Assembly: GCA_949825065.1 (NCBI GenBank)
Contig: OX463841.1
Coordinates: forward strand, 21,930,078-21,994,077
Direction: 5' to 3'
DNA: 64,000 nt
From: Odontocerum albicorne
Taxonomy: Eukaryota > Arthropoda > Insecta > Trichoptera > Odontoceridae
Made by a program: the position numbers and the translations under genes. The notes beneath the pieces were generated by a model. The model worked only from the letters and a program-made list of their open reading frames with translations. It had not been told where the DNA came from and made no database searches. Below, in pieces: positions 24,390-34,975 of this stretch (within the stretch, counting starts at the first letter, position 1; each line of letters begins with the position of its first letter).

Positions 24390-24562
24390 GTCGAGTGGTA
24401 ATGGTAATAACCAGCCCACCCCGTTGGGTTGTACTGTATACAACGAAAGTAAAATACAATACAATGTTACACTTTTGTTGTAAACAGTACATTCTTGTAG
24501 GTTTATTGACATGTGACAATATCTTCCAACCGATCAAAATTTTGTTAAAGAGGCCTTAGGAA
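24390..24562 (-). repeat. SINE tail-to-tail composite, core only
   Basis: Read on the minus strand: GGTTGGAAGATATTGTCAC, CCTACAAGAATGTACTG, TTTACAACAAAAGTGTAAC, then an inverted tail ending GTATACAGTACAACCCAACG and TTACCACTCGACA. This reproduces, junction included, the centre of the composite at 25815-26220. Both outer tRNA-like heads are missing here; homology stops near 24558 (CTAAGGCCTCTTTAAC) and near 24395. Confidence 0.75.
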
Positions 24563-25234
24563 TTTGTTGTGAACATTCTCCACAATACCCATTCTGTACA
24601 GGTGACTAGCCACCACGCAGTGGCCCGTCCGTAAACGACACATGACAGAAACTTTCATATTCTTCATTCTTATTATACCTAATACATTAAACCATGGTTT
24701 GAAAGGGATAGTTTGTTGGATTGATTTATATCTAGAGCCCTTATGTATACCAGTCTCATTTCAATCCAACACCCATCGGTGCCAAGTATCCTGTCTAATT
24801 TTATTTGAAAGGTCAGTTACTGACTGAAAAATCAGATAGGAGACGACCGGCAGAACATGCTTCCTTTGCTAAGGAATTAAAAAATTCATTACCAGTGATA
24901 CCAATATTTGAAGGAATTTAAGCCAGAGAAACATCCATGTTTTTTGACATCAATTGGAACCACTTGGCATTGTTTGAGTAAATGATTTCCTTATCTGAGT
25001 TAATCAAACAATTATCTGAAAGTAAATAAAGAGCGCTTAGGGAAAATAAACTATATTAATCGAAGTATCAAATGAGAAAACAGGTTGATGATATTAATTT
25101 ATATTAAAATTATTATGAGAAAGTATTGACATATACCTTGATATACAAATTAAAACATCACATTGATGTAAAAAATGTTAATGTTAAGGTGTTAAATAAA
25201 TAACGCTTTGCGGTATCTTAAAAAGGTTTGTATG
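24563..25234. other. Unrecognised stretch
   Basis: 24590-24850 is less AT-rich and might be a decayed transposon, but I could not assign it. The rest is AT-rich. Confidence 0.3.
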
Positions 25235-25450
25235 TGTCGCCAGTCGGGTTTTAGCTGAAGAAAATCACGAATGGTGTTCCAGAATCCCCTCACTCTTCCT
25301 CCAGCCCTCGCCCCACTTCCTTACTCTCCTCCCGCCCCGTGCCACCCGCGGTAATAACCGTAAATCGTATTAAATGCTGAGCGGGGCAATCTGCTGCCGG
25401 CGCGGATTTGGGCCCGGATCATAAAAGGTTCTATTCGGGATGTTAATAAA
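25235..25450. other. GC-rich unique tract
   Basis: A pyrimidine-rich half (CCCCTCACTCTTCCTCCAGC and following) is followed by GGCGCGGATTTGGGCCCGG and ATCATAAAAGG. No repeat match and no plausible open frame. It is a candidate conserved non-coding element. Confidence 0.35.
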
Positions 25451-25560
25451 TTCACCGAGAAGCAACTCCAGATCTTCGTTTCTAGTGATTTTGAACCTTT
25501 TTATTTGGTTTATAGTACGCACTATTTATTACTACGACGATTAGGCACTTAAATGTTTTT

Positions 25561-25788
25561 AGCTATTCGATTGCTGAATTATTACTATCGTTTAAATCAG
25601 TAAAAATGTGATCACCAGTAGACTTTTCTCAGTTTTAGCGATTCGATTGCTGAATTATTACTATCGTTTGAATCAGTAAAAACGTGATCACCGGTGGACT
25701 TTTCTCAGTTTTAGCTATTCAATTGCTGAATTATTACTATCGTTTGAATCAGTAAAAACGTGATCACCGGTGGACTTAATTCAGTTTT
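25561..25788 (+). repeat. Tandem array, 3 x 76 bp
   Basis: Units begin at 25561, 25637 and 25713 with AGC(T/G)ATTC(G/A)ATTGCTGAAT and end CACC(A/G)GT(A/G)GACTT ... CAGTTTT. Units 2 and 3 are nearly identical and unit 1 carries a few differences, so the last duplication is the most recent. Confidence 0.95.
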
Positions 25789-25811
25789 AGAATATAATTG
25801 TTATTTTTCTG

Positions 25812-26035
25812 TTTATTGACGTCCTCCGTGGCCTAGTTTGTAAGACGCCTATCTTAAAATCGGGGTATTACGGGTTCGATTACCGTTGGAATTCCGATTA
25901 TTTTAAAAAGGGTTATAGTCTAGTTTAAGGCTTCTTTAACAAATTTTTGATCGCTTGAAGGATATTGTCACATGCCAATGTACCTACAAGAATGTACTGT
26001 TTACAACAAAAGTGTAACATTTTATTGTATTTTAC
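25812..26035 (+). repeat. SINE family B, plus half of a tail-to-tail composite
   Basis: CCTCCGTGGCCTAGTTTGTA (A-box at 25828) and GGGTTCGATTACCGTTGG (B-box) open the copy, followed by AAAAAGGGTTATAGTCTAG, TTTAAGGCTTCTTTAAC, ATATTGTCACATGCCAATG and GTACTGTTTACAACAAAAG. The tail runs straight into the inverted tail of the next copy. Confidence 0.8.
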
Positions 26036-26222
26036 ATTCATTATATACAGTACAACCCAAAGGGGTTATTACCACTCGACAATCTCTTTCAACCGACAAG
26101 ATCAATAAAAACCAAATTTGAATCCTTTATTTTTAATATAGGTATTTTTCATCGTAAATCGAACTTGTAATGAAAACATTCTTGGAAGACAGTCTCGCCA
26201 ACTAAGTCACGGATACGTTTAA
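26020..26222 (-). repeat. SINE family B, minus half of a tail-to-tail composite
   Basis: On the minus strand: TATCCGTGACTTAGTTGGC (A-box), decayed B-box around GTTCGATTTACG, AAAGGATTCAAATTTGG, TCGGTTGAAAGAGATTGTC, GAGTGGTAATAACCCC, and the tail GTTGTACTGTATATAATG. It is tail-to-tail with the plus copy, sharing about 15 bp at the junction (TTTATTGTATTTTAC). Confidence 0.78.
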
Positions 26223-26452
26223 TTGTAATAGTTCTAAGAGTTGAAGACGTTAAGAGTCTATTGGAAATATATTTGCAATAATGATCCAACCCACATTGGA
26301 CCCGTTTTGAGATATTTGATGAAAATTATTATCGCTTTGGAGAAAAATATTTTTTGACCAGAATTTTTATCATGAAATATACATTTTACTAGCTTGATAT
26401 TTTTGCACTTACAAGTTTGAGGTATGTTTATTTATTTATTTAATACTTTTAT

Positions 26453-26530
26453 TGCAAATAAAATCTGGCGGACTTATTGCCAGGTGGCAATCTCTTCCAA
26501 CAAACCAGACAAAAGTAAATGAAGCAAGTT
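26453..26530 (-). repeat. SINE family B body fragment
   Basis: Only GTCTGGTTTGTTGGAAGAG, ATTGCCACCTGGCAATAAG and TCCGCCAGATTT (minus strand) remain. Head and tail are absent. Confidence 0.6.
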
Positions 26531-26840
26531 ACATGGTTGCATAAATCATTCAAATGACTATCCATCCCCACAAAATCCATAAATACATAACATACGTGAG
26601 CATATGCCCACGAGCCCCACAAAGACGGACAATCACCCAAAGACATGTTTAATCGGTATTTCAAATACAACAAGATTAACATCTTTTGGAGGTGAGATTT
26701 TTTATTATATACTATCTGAATAAGGATATAGATCTCATATAGTTCAACAAAATATACATTTGTATTAACTAAACGTTAATAAATTCAATTCATTACATTA
26801 AAATATTGTTTATAGTTAAGGCATTAACATTGTGGAGGTT

Positions 26841-27176
26841 TAAAGTCATTGTAATTTATTTTATCAAGCACTGTTTATTCCACTTTTGTGTAACGGTATA
26901 ACCCTACCGGTTTCAAGGCTTTCACCTCATCATGAAGTGAGCACAAACAAGACTGAATTCTGTTCGAAATGGTTTCGACATACACGCTTCTAACGGTAAA
27001 CATTCGGGTTGCGGACTATGGGTGGAGGGAGGGAGGAGACAATCTCGACGAGCCACTGCTCGGTTCAGTCTTGTTTGTGCTACCTGATGATGATGCGAAA
27101 TCCTTGAAACCATTAGAGTTATACCGTTACAAAAAAGTGGAATATCAATATTTGATAAAACAAATTACAATGTCAT
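26841..27176. repeat. Inverted-repeat element with hammerhead-like core in each arm
   Basis: Two arms of about 115 bp (26841-26958 and 27063-27176) are inverted copies at roughly 85% identity around a ~104-bp spacer. Each arm, read outward, has CAGTCTTGTTTGTGCT, a TGATGA block, 15 bp, GAAACC, then (G/A)GTTATACCGTTAC, AAAAGTGGAAT and AAATTACAATG. In the right arm (plus) CCTGATGA at 27083-27090 and GAAAC at 27106-27110 match the hammerhead ribozyme core CUGANGA...GAAA; in the left arm the C before UGAUGA is A. Terminal repeats of Penelope-like retroelements are known to carry hammerhead motifs, which is the main reason to suspect that family. No reverse transcriptase is present. Confidence 0.6.
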
Positions 27177-27659
27177 TACATTAGCTTGTTGATTTATTCC
27201 GTTTAAACGTGATAATTTTTAACCTATAATTTGTGAAAAAGTTGTTCATTTACCTTGCAATATGCAAATAATATATGAAATATAATTTCAGGAAGAAGTA
27301 AAAAACGCATTCTCCAAAGCAGTATAAAGGACGTGGATAGGAAAACCTTTCCAAAGACTATACATTTTTTTATCTATTAGTTAATGACAATCGAACACTT
27401 TTATCCACGTATTATGCAACATGTTATTTATTCCGAGTCCAGTACTCGACTAAATGAGCGCTGCAATAGCGTTGCTTTTTACTTGAGGTTGATATATTGT
27501 CTCTTCCAGTTGCGGGTGAGTTGCCAGGCATTAAAAAAATAGCTACGAAGTATTTTAATCAAACTAAAATTTGAAAATATCTCAATTTCTTGTCGGATTT
27601 TAAAAATAGTTATTTCAAAAACATAAATAATAATTAGTTAAATAATTTTCGTCACAGCG
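27177..27659. other. AT-rich gap
   Basis: Nothing recognised. Confidence 0.3.
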
Positions 27660-27845
27660 GGAAATTTGCGCTCACGAAATCTCCATTCGCGAGACAGGGG
27701 CAGGGGCGGGACGGGCGTCTGTTTTGTGTCAGGCGGCCGTGCCGCTTCGGTGCTTCCTCCCTATACACGTATCTGGGTTCTCGGCACTAGCATACACCGC
27801 ATCCCTCCTGCCCCGGGCCTGCTCATTCTACAATCTGAGAACTCG
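27660..27845. other. GC-rich unique tract
   Basis: GCGAGACAGGGGCAGGGGCG through CTGCCCCGGGCC. A 67-codon open frame here is low-complexity and unsupported. Confidence 0.35.
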
Positions 27846-28639
27846 TGTTTAGAATTGAATCACAATTAAATTTGACGACTTTATTAATGGAGCTCATTTG
27901 CATATAAAAGTTGTAACACAATTCTAGAGAAACCTGAACGAAAAGTACACTTATACGAATATATCGTTAAATAAAATATAATTTATAGAACTGATTGGGC
28001 ATCTTCTTGTTCATTAGTAGTTCTGCGTCCTACGCATGTAATATTTCTTGAAGTTTGCACTTCAAAAACCTTGTTCCTACTAAATGGTTTTGGTAGGAAC
28101 CTCTCCTAGTTGCTTTTTTTAATCATCAAAACATTTTAGGAAGGTACGAGTATAAGTCAAAATTGTGGGACTCAATTTTTTACAAACCGAGATCATTCCG
28201 AGAGCCTCGGAATAGGACATATATTTTTTGCTTTATGAAAGTAGAATAACCAAGTAATTTTTTTATTAAGTATTCATATATACTAATTTCGTTGTAAACA
28301 TTTTGTAAAATTGAGGTGAAAATATCTTAAAGGGGGGAAATAATTAATATGAGAAGGTTATCGTAGAACACATTGGCAAGATAATCTAATGCGGATATCA
28401 CAAGAGTCTCCTACATAGGACGGCATTTAAAATTCGCCAGTAGTTGCTCTCCGAAAAGGTGGAATTATATCAAGAAGTCTTAATTTTGAGAAGACAGTTC
28501 TTAGAAAATAAATCAAAGTTGTCATTCATGAGATGAAGATGAACATTTAGTAAAGATCTATATTTAAGCGCTAGAAAAATGTGAGTTAAAGATATAGAAA
28601 ACGTTATTAAAATCGAGATTCCAAACGAGATTGTCATGT
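27846..28639. other. AT-rich gap
   Basis: Nothing recognised. Confidence 0.3.
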
Positions 28640-28965
28640 AAAATTTCAAAACTAATTTATGAAGTTCGAGTATCCACAGCTCAAAAACTTTATTTATGAA
28701 AGTCGAGTACCAGATGTCCAGAACTCATTTATAATACTCAAGTACCTAGAGTCCGGAAAACTTATTTGTGAAATTCTATTGTAGTTTATGCAGTCCGGAA
28801 AACTCATTTATGAAATTAAAGTAACTACATTCAAGAAAACTTATTTACGAAAATCTAGTTTCTTCTGTCCAGAAAACTTCCGTTTTGGAATTTTAGAAAA
28901 TTTATTTGTTGAATTATAGACCAGTCAGGAAACTTTATTTTTGAAATTTATGTGCGTATTGTCTC
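28640..28965 (+). repeat. Diverged short tandem array, 36-45 bp units
   Basis: Six or seven units carry AAACT(T/C)ATTTATGAAAtt-like starts near 28687, 28723, 28759, 28801, 28838, 28875 and 28937, each followed by a variable segment and CAGTCCGGAA or TGTCCAGAA. Unit length and sequence vary, so the array is old. Confidence 0.7.
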
Positions 28966-29439
28966 AAACAAGATATTGATAGTTAGTTCCTTACGTTTCG
29001 CAATGCAATTCTACTTTTCTATTGCCAATGTAAAACAATGAAGCGGATTTTGAGATAATTATTGTTTAATCTGATTTCTCGAAATCGCCTATTTTTTTGC
29101 TGTTTCACAAAAATCAAATAAGAGTGATTTCCTTTAACGAATTTTTTTTTTGTGAAAAGAGATTTAAAACATAAATTTAGCTCAAAGAATTCTTCGAAGA
29201 AATCAATCGCGGGAGAAGTTCAAGAAGTGAAAATCAAAAGGAGCTCAATAAATATCAGAGGCTGCGTGTGGCCGGGGGCGGTAGCGGACCACGGATCGCG
29301 CCATCCAAACTCCAAGATTTGTGATATACAAAATTTCAAGATTGCCTTGCAGGGATGGATTTGATTATTGGAGATTTTTATGAAATGAAATATTTCATAT
29401 CAAAGTTTGGTTTAGAAGATTATTTCAATTTTGTTGACC
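28966..29439. other. AT-rich gap with a GC-richer patch
   Basis: 29250-29320 (GGCTGCGTGTGGCCGGGGGC and following) is GC-rich and unique. Nothing else was recognised. Confidence 0.3.
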
Positions 29440-29520
29440 GTACAATTTATACAATGGATTTCTGTGCGGGAGGTTGTCGGTTCGAAAGCTGCGCTAAGGT
29501 ATTACACTCGATAGCATGAC
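29440..29520 (+). repeat. tRNA-like SINE fragment, family D
   Basis: GGATTTCTGTGCGGGAGGTT then GTCGGTTCGAAAGC matches the sequence at 56520-56550 (GGATTTCCGTGCGGAAGGTC, ACCGGTTCGAACC). The B-box-like GGTTCGAA is shared, so both are probably copies of one tRNA-derived family. Confidence 0.5.
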
Positions 29521-30429
29521 TTCTTTTTTAAGGATGTAAATGAGTTCGGTCAAAGTTTTCTTTAAAAAATACAACAAAATAAAAGTGACACAAAAAAATC
29601 TCAAAGCTGGATTAGCGCCTAATCAGCGTCACTTTTCTTGACAATTTTAGATGTAAATTTTTTTCAACAGGTATGTATAATAATAACATACTATTATTGA
29701 AAAAGAATGAGCAGATTTTTTAAAATCCATAAGATAGTACAATATTATTTTAATCTATTAAATAAAGGCCGTCTCGTTAAATTGATTCACAAATTAAAAT
29801 AAAGCTGTGACATATGATATTCTAGGTAGATTCACTTCCGAATTGGCTTTACTTGAAGTCGTTTTTTCATTTGATTTTATTCTTGTTTTTGCAGTCAGTA
29901 ACTGACGAAAATAAGCTTTTGGAGTACTCTTTGGATACACAGTGTTACAAAACAGTGCTAAAAAAGTAAGGCATTTGAATAACATGTTTAAAAAAAGAAG
30001 TTTACTATATAAATGCAAAAAAAATATGCCTTACTCAATCATATTGTATACATATTTACTTGATATCAGGATTATATTCGGATGCATTATTGTATATATC
30101 CTGTATTTTTCAATTGTTGTTTGGTGTTGGAGTAGGAGGAAACTTTTAACCCTGAAATGATATTTTTTAAATCCTCTTGTGCTTAAAAATCATCTAGAAT
30201 TTCGTTTCCCTTACTTTACAAAAGAAATAACGTTTCTAAATTCAAAATTCGTCCAAAATTCTTAAAAATATTCTTAAAATTATACTTAAGAAGAAGCTCA
30301 TAATTAGAGTGAGGAAAATACTGTGTTAATGAAATTTACAAAGTAAATTTAATGTTTATTATTATGAAAATAACTTAATAATTTAGTTTCTTTGAAATAA
30401 TAATAAATATATAGGTTCGACTAGTTATT
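29521..30429. other. AT-rich gap
   Basis: Nothing recognised. Confidence 0.3.
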
Positions 30430-30890
30430 ACACATATTTTTTTACAAACCCTGAGCCGGTTCTGAAAGAAATCCTCTCGTTCAGTATATATCTGGCGCTA
30501 TTTCCCTTCGCTTTTACCGCTTTCATATTGAATTATTAAAATTTATCGTCCAGAGTTTTTTATACCAGGGTCGAACGCGAGCCGAAGAATTATTGTTATT
30601 GCAGATTTTTTGATTTCTTAGCAGTTACCGCGCGCCGTAAAGCGGCCCTCTCCGGGGGATTTGGTTGTATCTCCGCCAGAAATCCAAGTTTATTTTCACT
30701 TATTTCTTTAAAGCTACCCGCAACCGGTTTGGAGAGAGCCAAGTAATGAATATTATATTTCCATTATGGCTTGCAGCAATAACAGGGAATTTATATTCGG
30801 ATGCATATTTTTCTTTTATTATCGAGGGGTGCTCTTTACATCGCATATTCCGTTGCATTATGACCGGTGATGACGACGCATTGTAAATGA
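30430..30890. other. Unique non-repetitive tract, candidate conserved non-coding DNA
   Basis: 460 bp of balanced composition with no match to any repeat in the window. It includes TATCTGGCGCTATTTCCC, CAGTTACCGCGCGCCGTAAA, GCGGCCCTCTCCGGG and CATTATGACCGGTGATGACG. Overlapping frames of 67-73 codons on both strands show no known domain. A developmental enhancer is one possibility given the nearby sens locus. Confidence 0.35.
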
Positions 30891-31539
30891 AGATGAATAA
30901 CAAACCCTTTGTAAGAACTTTGAAAGCAATTTATTTGGTAAATTAATTAGAAATGGTCCCAATTTAAAAAAAATAAAAATGTATCGGTCTTTGACCAATT
31001 CACGATAGTTTTAAATTTAAAATAACACAAACTCTTTCCAATACCTAAAATTGAGATATTGTGAAAATTGAAACAAAAATACGAGCATAAATATAATTTT
31101 CATGGTTTATTACTCTCATTGATAAAGTACCCTTTATTCAAACTGTTTTACACAATATTTTTGCTGACATGCCCTCCCCTCGTAAAAGAAACAAATCAAA
31201 CCCAAAGTACCGATCGAATGCAATTTGTTCAAGTATTTTTTAACGTTAATTTTTATTGCTTCTAACAATCTTAGACTTGATAAAATTCGCTAATATGTGG
31301 AAAAAAAATTAGGTTTATGAGTAAAATCAGTCTGAAAATGAATTCGTCGGGTGTATAGTATACTGTAAATGATTATCATAGTTTTCAGTGTTAATCACAT
31401 AACCCAAATACTATTAAAAAGTGCATGTCAAGATATATCTAAAAATAATGTATGCTTATTTGTATATGACATTGGCATACGCGAATACATAAAATAAATA
31501 AATAAATATATTTCCAGTCCCATTCACCGGTACAACTAA
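30891..31539. other. AT-rich gap
   Basis: Nothing recognised. Confidence 0.3.
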
Positions 31540-31800
31540 GTGAAAACCAGTATCCAATGGTGGTGGGCTGGCGCAAGTGCTAAACAATCACAATCCCTCT
31601 TATCACAACAGTTCCCCCTGTTCCCCGCAATCCCCTGCCTCTCCGTGGCCGTGGCCGTGGCCACACGAATTTGCCTCCTCGTCACTCAACGTTGTTTTAG
31701 TACTAACATAGTACTCCCCCACACGGCCATACGAGTACGTGTACGTGCGGGCTGTTGGAGGATACGGTGAAGTGTGTGCCTTGTCCATTATTTTGTTTGC
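31540..31800. other. GC-richer unique tract
   Basis: CCGTGGCCGTGGCCGTGGCC (about 31645) is a small hexamer repeat that yields a Gly-His run on the minus strand. No function is evident. Confidence 0.35.
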
Positions 31801-31959
31801 TTGCTGTTATTCAATGACGGATTTAGGGATTTCGGAAGTTTATACTCTTGAGTTGTTCTACTCTGTTATAATTGTTAAGAATATATTGAATCTCAAAATA
31901 AAAGATGAATATTTTTTTGATAATTTCTGTGATTTATTTCGTTGAGTATCTTTAAATAA

Positions 31960-32048
31960 TACTTAACAGCATGATCAGCAATTAAACCCGAAACTACCGA
32001 TCAGAAAACAAATGCTTTACTAACTAGGACACGGAGATTGCAATAAAT
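31960..32048 (-). repeat. tRNA-headed SINE head, family B-like
   Basis: On the minus strand ATCTCCGTGTCCTAGTTAGT holds the A-box and TTTCGGGTTTAATTGCTG a decayed B-box. The body is missing. Confidence 0.55.
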
Positions 32049-32057
32049 AACAAATAC

Positions 32058-32130
32058 GTGCATACAAACATACCATCACGTCATTTCCCTGCTAGGGCAG
32101 GCAGAGAGGACATGGCGTCAAACTATTAAA
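32058..32130 (-). repeat. RTE-like LINE 3' tail
   Basis: CATACAAACATACCATCACG, TCATTTCCCTGCTAGGGCAG and GCAGAGAGGACATGGCG are the reverse complement of the RTE end seen at 61960-62005. It directly abuts the SINE head above. Sequence to 32350 may continue the element, but I cannot read a protein in it. Confidence 0.6.
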
Positions 32131-32609
32131 TCACGACACACTTCCTTTGCCCCCTACAGATCTATATACATCTCAAGCAATTTAGTCTGTTTATCTTACT
32201 TCTTAACTTTTCTTCTTTCAAAATTTTATACGCCCTACCACGACTCTTTAGAAAATGTTCATTAATCTTTTTCGTACGGTTTTAAGACTAGGCACTATTA
32301 GATGGTTCAGCCAGTCTAACGCTTCTGCTGTTGTCCTGTGGACGTATGAATGGGAGTTATAAATAAATAAACTTTTTAGTTTACTAGCATTGATATTTTA
32401 AGATATCTACGACGTATTATTTCAAATTGAGTAAACTGCAATGTAAAATGTAATTTTTATAGAACTGATTTTTAATATAAATGTAAATTAAAAATATATT
32501 TCAGCATGTTCAATACATTTACAAAAAATATTGAAAACTTGTCTTAAATAAAAATGTATATATAGGTACGCTAAAAATTATTAACGAATCCGTTGTAATG
32601 TAAATATAC
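32131..32609. other. AT-rich gap, possibly the rest of a LINE
   Basis: 32210-32345 is somewhat less AT-rich. No frame was recognised. Confidence 0.25.
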
Positions 32610-32930
32610 TGAATACGTTACGACCCAGTATGTATAATGCTGGCTTTTCAACCGGGGTTTCGGATTCGAATTCCGATTATGCCCAAAAAGAGAATGAAAA
32701 AAAGGGTCCTAGTCTGGTAAAAATAAAACGACAATACGTGTATATTGCCTGTGCACGTGCGCCAGTATTTTCAACTGTGTGATGGCAAACTGTGAGTTAT
32801 TTGCTAACTCCAGTGGTTCTTATCTCTAAGACTCGATTCCTAGACCAAATACAAAATTATCTCTCAGCTAAGCTCTTCAACATATCAATTCGAATATGTT
32901 GAGGAGTTATATATTATATAAACGAATGAA
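32610..32930 (+). repeat. SINE family A, copy 3
   Basis: Head TTACGACCCAGTATGTATAA, B-box-like GGATTCGAATTCCG, then GGGTCCTAGTCTGGTAAAAA, GTGCACGTGCGCCAG, AACTGTGAGTTATTTGC, ATTATCTCTCAGCTAAGCTC and the 3' block CAATTCGAATATGTTGAGGA. Confidence 0.75.
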
Positions 32931-33739
32931 ACTAAATTAGTTACTTTTACATAATGTTTTCGAATTCTTTGTTAATTAAAAAAAAATTAAATCTATCCTA
33001 GTGTTAAGCTATTGAATATAATTTAATTTAAAATCTATCCGAGTGTTTGGTTATCGATAAAAATGCCGACACCCAAAGTTTATACACCTCTGTATTCTTA
33101 CAGTCGAACGAAATCGAAAAGAATAATAACAATGTCCTTTTGAGATTTTTCTCAGAAGGAGAATCGGAGTTAAAAAATAATTTGTTTTGCGCTCAACTCG
33201 AGCGTCGGTTCTAGCAGCCATTTTGTTTCCCTCCGCTCTCCATCTTATCAGTGTGTTTTCACTGGGGAAAATCAAGATGACGCCGTTCCTTGTCTTGCCT
33301 GTGACAAAATTTAGATTGCCTCGAAAGGTTAAATATTTTCTCTGCCAACATTGTGAGATTGAATTTGTGCTCTCCTTTGGGATGTACCTTCCTTCGTATT
33401 ATATATACCGAAGTATATACACACACTTTCCGTGGAAGATTTCTAATTTTCTTGCGAGATTACATCTTATGATTGATGTATGTTGCTGCTGTTATTTTTT
33501 GTGAACTTTCTTGTCTTGTCATAATGGTATATATATTTTGACATTTTGTGTTTTTAAATATATAGATCAGTGGTGGGTATAAAAGTCTACATTAAAGTAA
33601 TATGTTCGTTATTTATTATGCGAAGATTAAAACTATTGTTTTTAAAATTAATTTCTTCATAATTTCACTAATCATACTCTAGGTACATAAAAAATTATCT
33701 TACAAATTATTAGAAAGTGTTATTATCATAATAGATTTA
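32931..33739. other. Unassigned stretch with overlapping open frames
   Basis: 33187-33504 (105 codons, plus) and 33051-33275 (74 codons, minus) are open, and 33150-33380 is less AT-rich. I recognise no domain in either frame. Chance or a decayed element is more likely than a gene. Confidence 0.3.
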
Positions 33740-34397
33740 TTTGCTTGGAGCAAGTTGAGGAATTTTGCCATTTATGTAGTATTTTCTCAGTAGATGGAAC
33801 AGTTACGAGAGACATAGAACGGCGTGTAGTGATAGGAAACAGAACCTACGGGGCACAAAAACATATATAATCGATCTGGCGAGTATCAAATTCGGCTAAG
33901 ATGACAGTCCACAACGGAATTATATAACCAATTTTGACGCATGGGAGTGAAACGTGAATGTGAAAAAAAACTCTGAAAGAAGCCGAATAAATGCTGTAGA
34001 GATGCGTAAACTGAAAAGATTATGTGAGGGAATAGTGAATAGTGAATCATAGAATACGGAATAAAATGTTTTATGGTGAATGTTAACTTTAGGTTGATGT
34101 GTTATGTAAGATGAAGAAGAGCACTCTGAGAAGGTTTGTACATATAGAACGAATGAATGAAGAAAGACTAAAAAAACAAATAATAGTCTTTCAAGTGATG
34201 GATAGCTTGTTCGGAAACAATGGGAGTGGAATGCATGGTAGAGGAAAACCAAGGAAAGCATGGTTTTGGATCAAGTGAAAGATATTTTGAAAGAAGGAAA
34301 TGTAAAAAATTTAAAAATCGATGTAGTTTTAGGAGAAGGTGTATGGATGTAGAAAAAGAGAAGGACGTGTGTGTCAAGATAAGAAAGTCCGGCGCCC
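33740..34397 (+). pseudogene. RTE-like LINE, 3' portion of the ORF
   Basis: In one frame near 33785 it reads SIFSVDGTVTRDIERRV, the post-polymerase YLGS.IS.DG....DI..RI block. Further on come KMTVHNGII and PILTHGSET (33895-33950) and RRFVHIERMNEERLKKQI, then GRGKPRKAW, FERRKC and RRCMDVEKEKDVCVKIRKSG. This is the order of the C-terminal third of an RTE-type protein, with several stops and frameshifts. It stops at 34397, where an upstream part of the same protein begins. Confidence 0.75.
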
Positions 34398-34975
34398 TGT
34401 TTTCTCTGACATGGAAAAGCATATGACTGCGTAATAAGCGACGAACTAAGGAAACTATTGAATGAATATAGTGTTGAACGTAAACTAATACGTGATATAG
34501 CGTCATTATACTCCAAAAGTTGAGCGAAGTAGAATGAATGGTTTAAAATTTCGAAAGGGGTAAATCAAGGATGTGGTATGTCACCCTGGTTGTTCAATAT
34601 TTATATACATTCCTGTGTGAAGGAATTACAGAAGTCAATTGGTGGCATACAAATTTAAATGAGAACGTTTGCAGATTGCTGTGTGCAGATTATATTGTAG
34701 TGTTGGCAAAGAGTGAAGATGAATTGCAGAGTTTGATAAGTAAATTGTATGAAAATGCGAAAAGAAAGATCTGAGAATGAATGTTACAAAATTCAAATCA
34801 ATGGTGGTAAAGAAGTGTGAAAGGAGAAGCAAATGCGACATGTGGGGGAAAAATAAAATATTGGAGTATGTTGAGGAATTCTGCTGTTTTCACCGATGAT
34901 GGAAGAGTTAAGAGGTATATCGAGTGAAAAATGGGCGATGGAAGGGCTAAAGCGCGAGTTTTAGTCAATAATATC
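34398..34975 (+). pseudogene. RTE-like LINE, reverse transcriptase core
   Basis: DMEKAYDCVISDELRKLL, then RKLIRDIASLYSK, VNQGCGMSPWLFNIYI, LQKSIGGIQI and LLCADYIVVLAKSEDELQSL are reverse transcriptase motifs 3 to 6. The catalytic YADD is replaced by CADY, so the polymerase is dead. It ends at FTDDGRVKRYIE near 34925, the same protein position at which the preceding fragment (33740) starts. The two pieces are therefore head-to-tail in swapped order. Confidence 0.75.

Noticed and set aside
33187..33504. 105-codon frame as a secreted or membrane protein
   Set aside because: No recognised domain and an antisense frame of similar quality over part of it; coding status is unsupported.
33920..34506. 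Minus-strand frames of 81-113 codons over the LINE region
   Set aside because: They are antisense to the RTE-like reverse transcriptase on the plus strand, rich in Phe/Ser/His as expected from such shadows.
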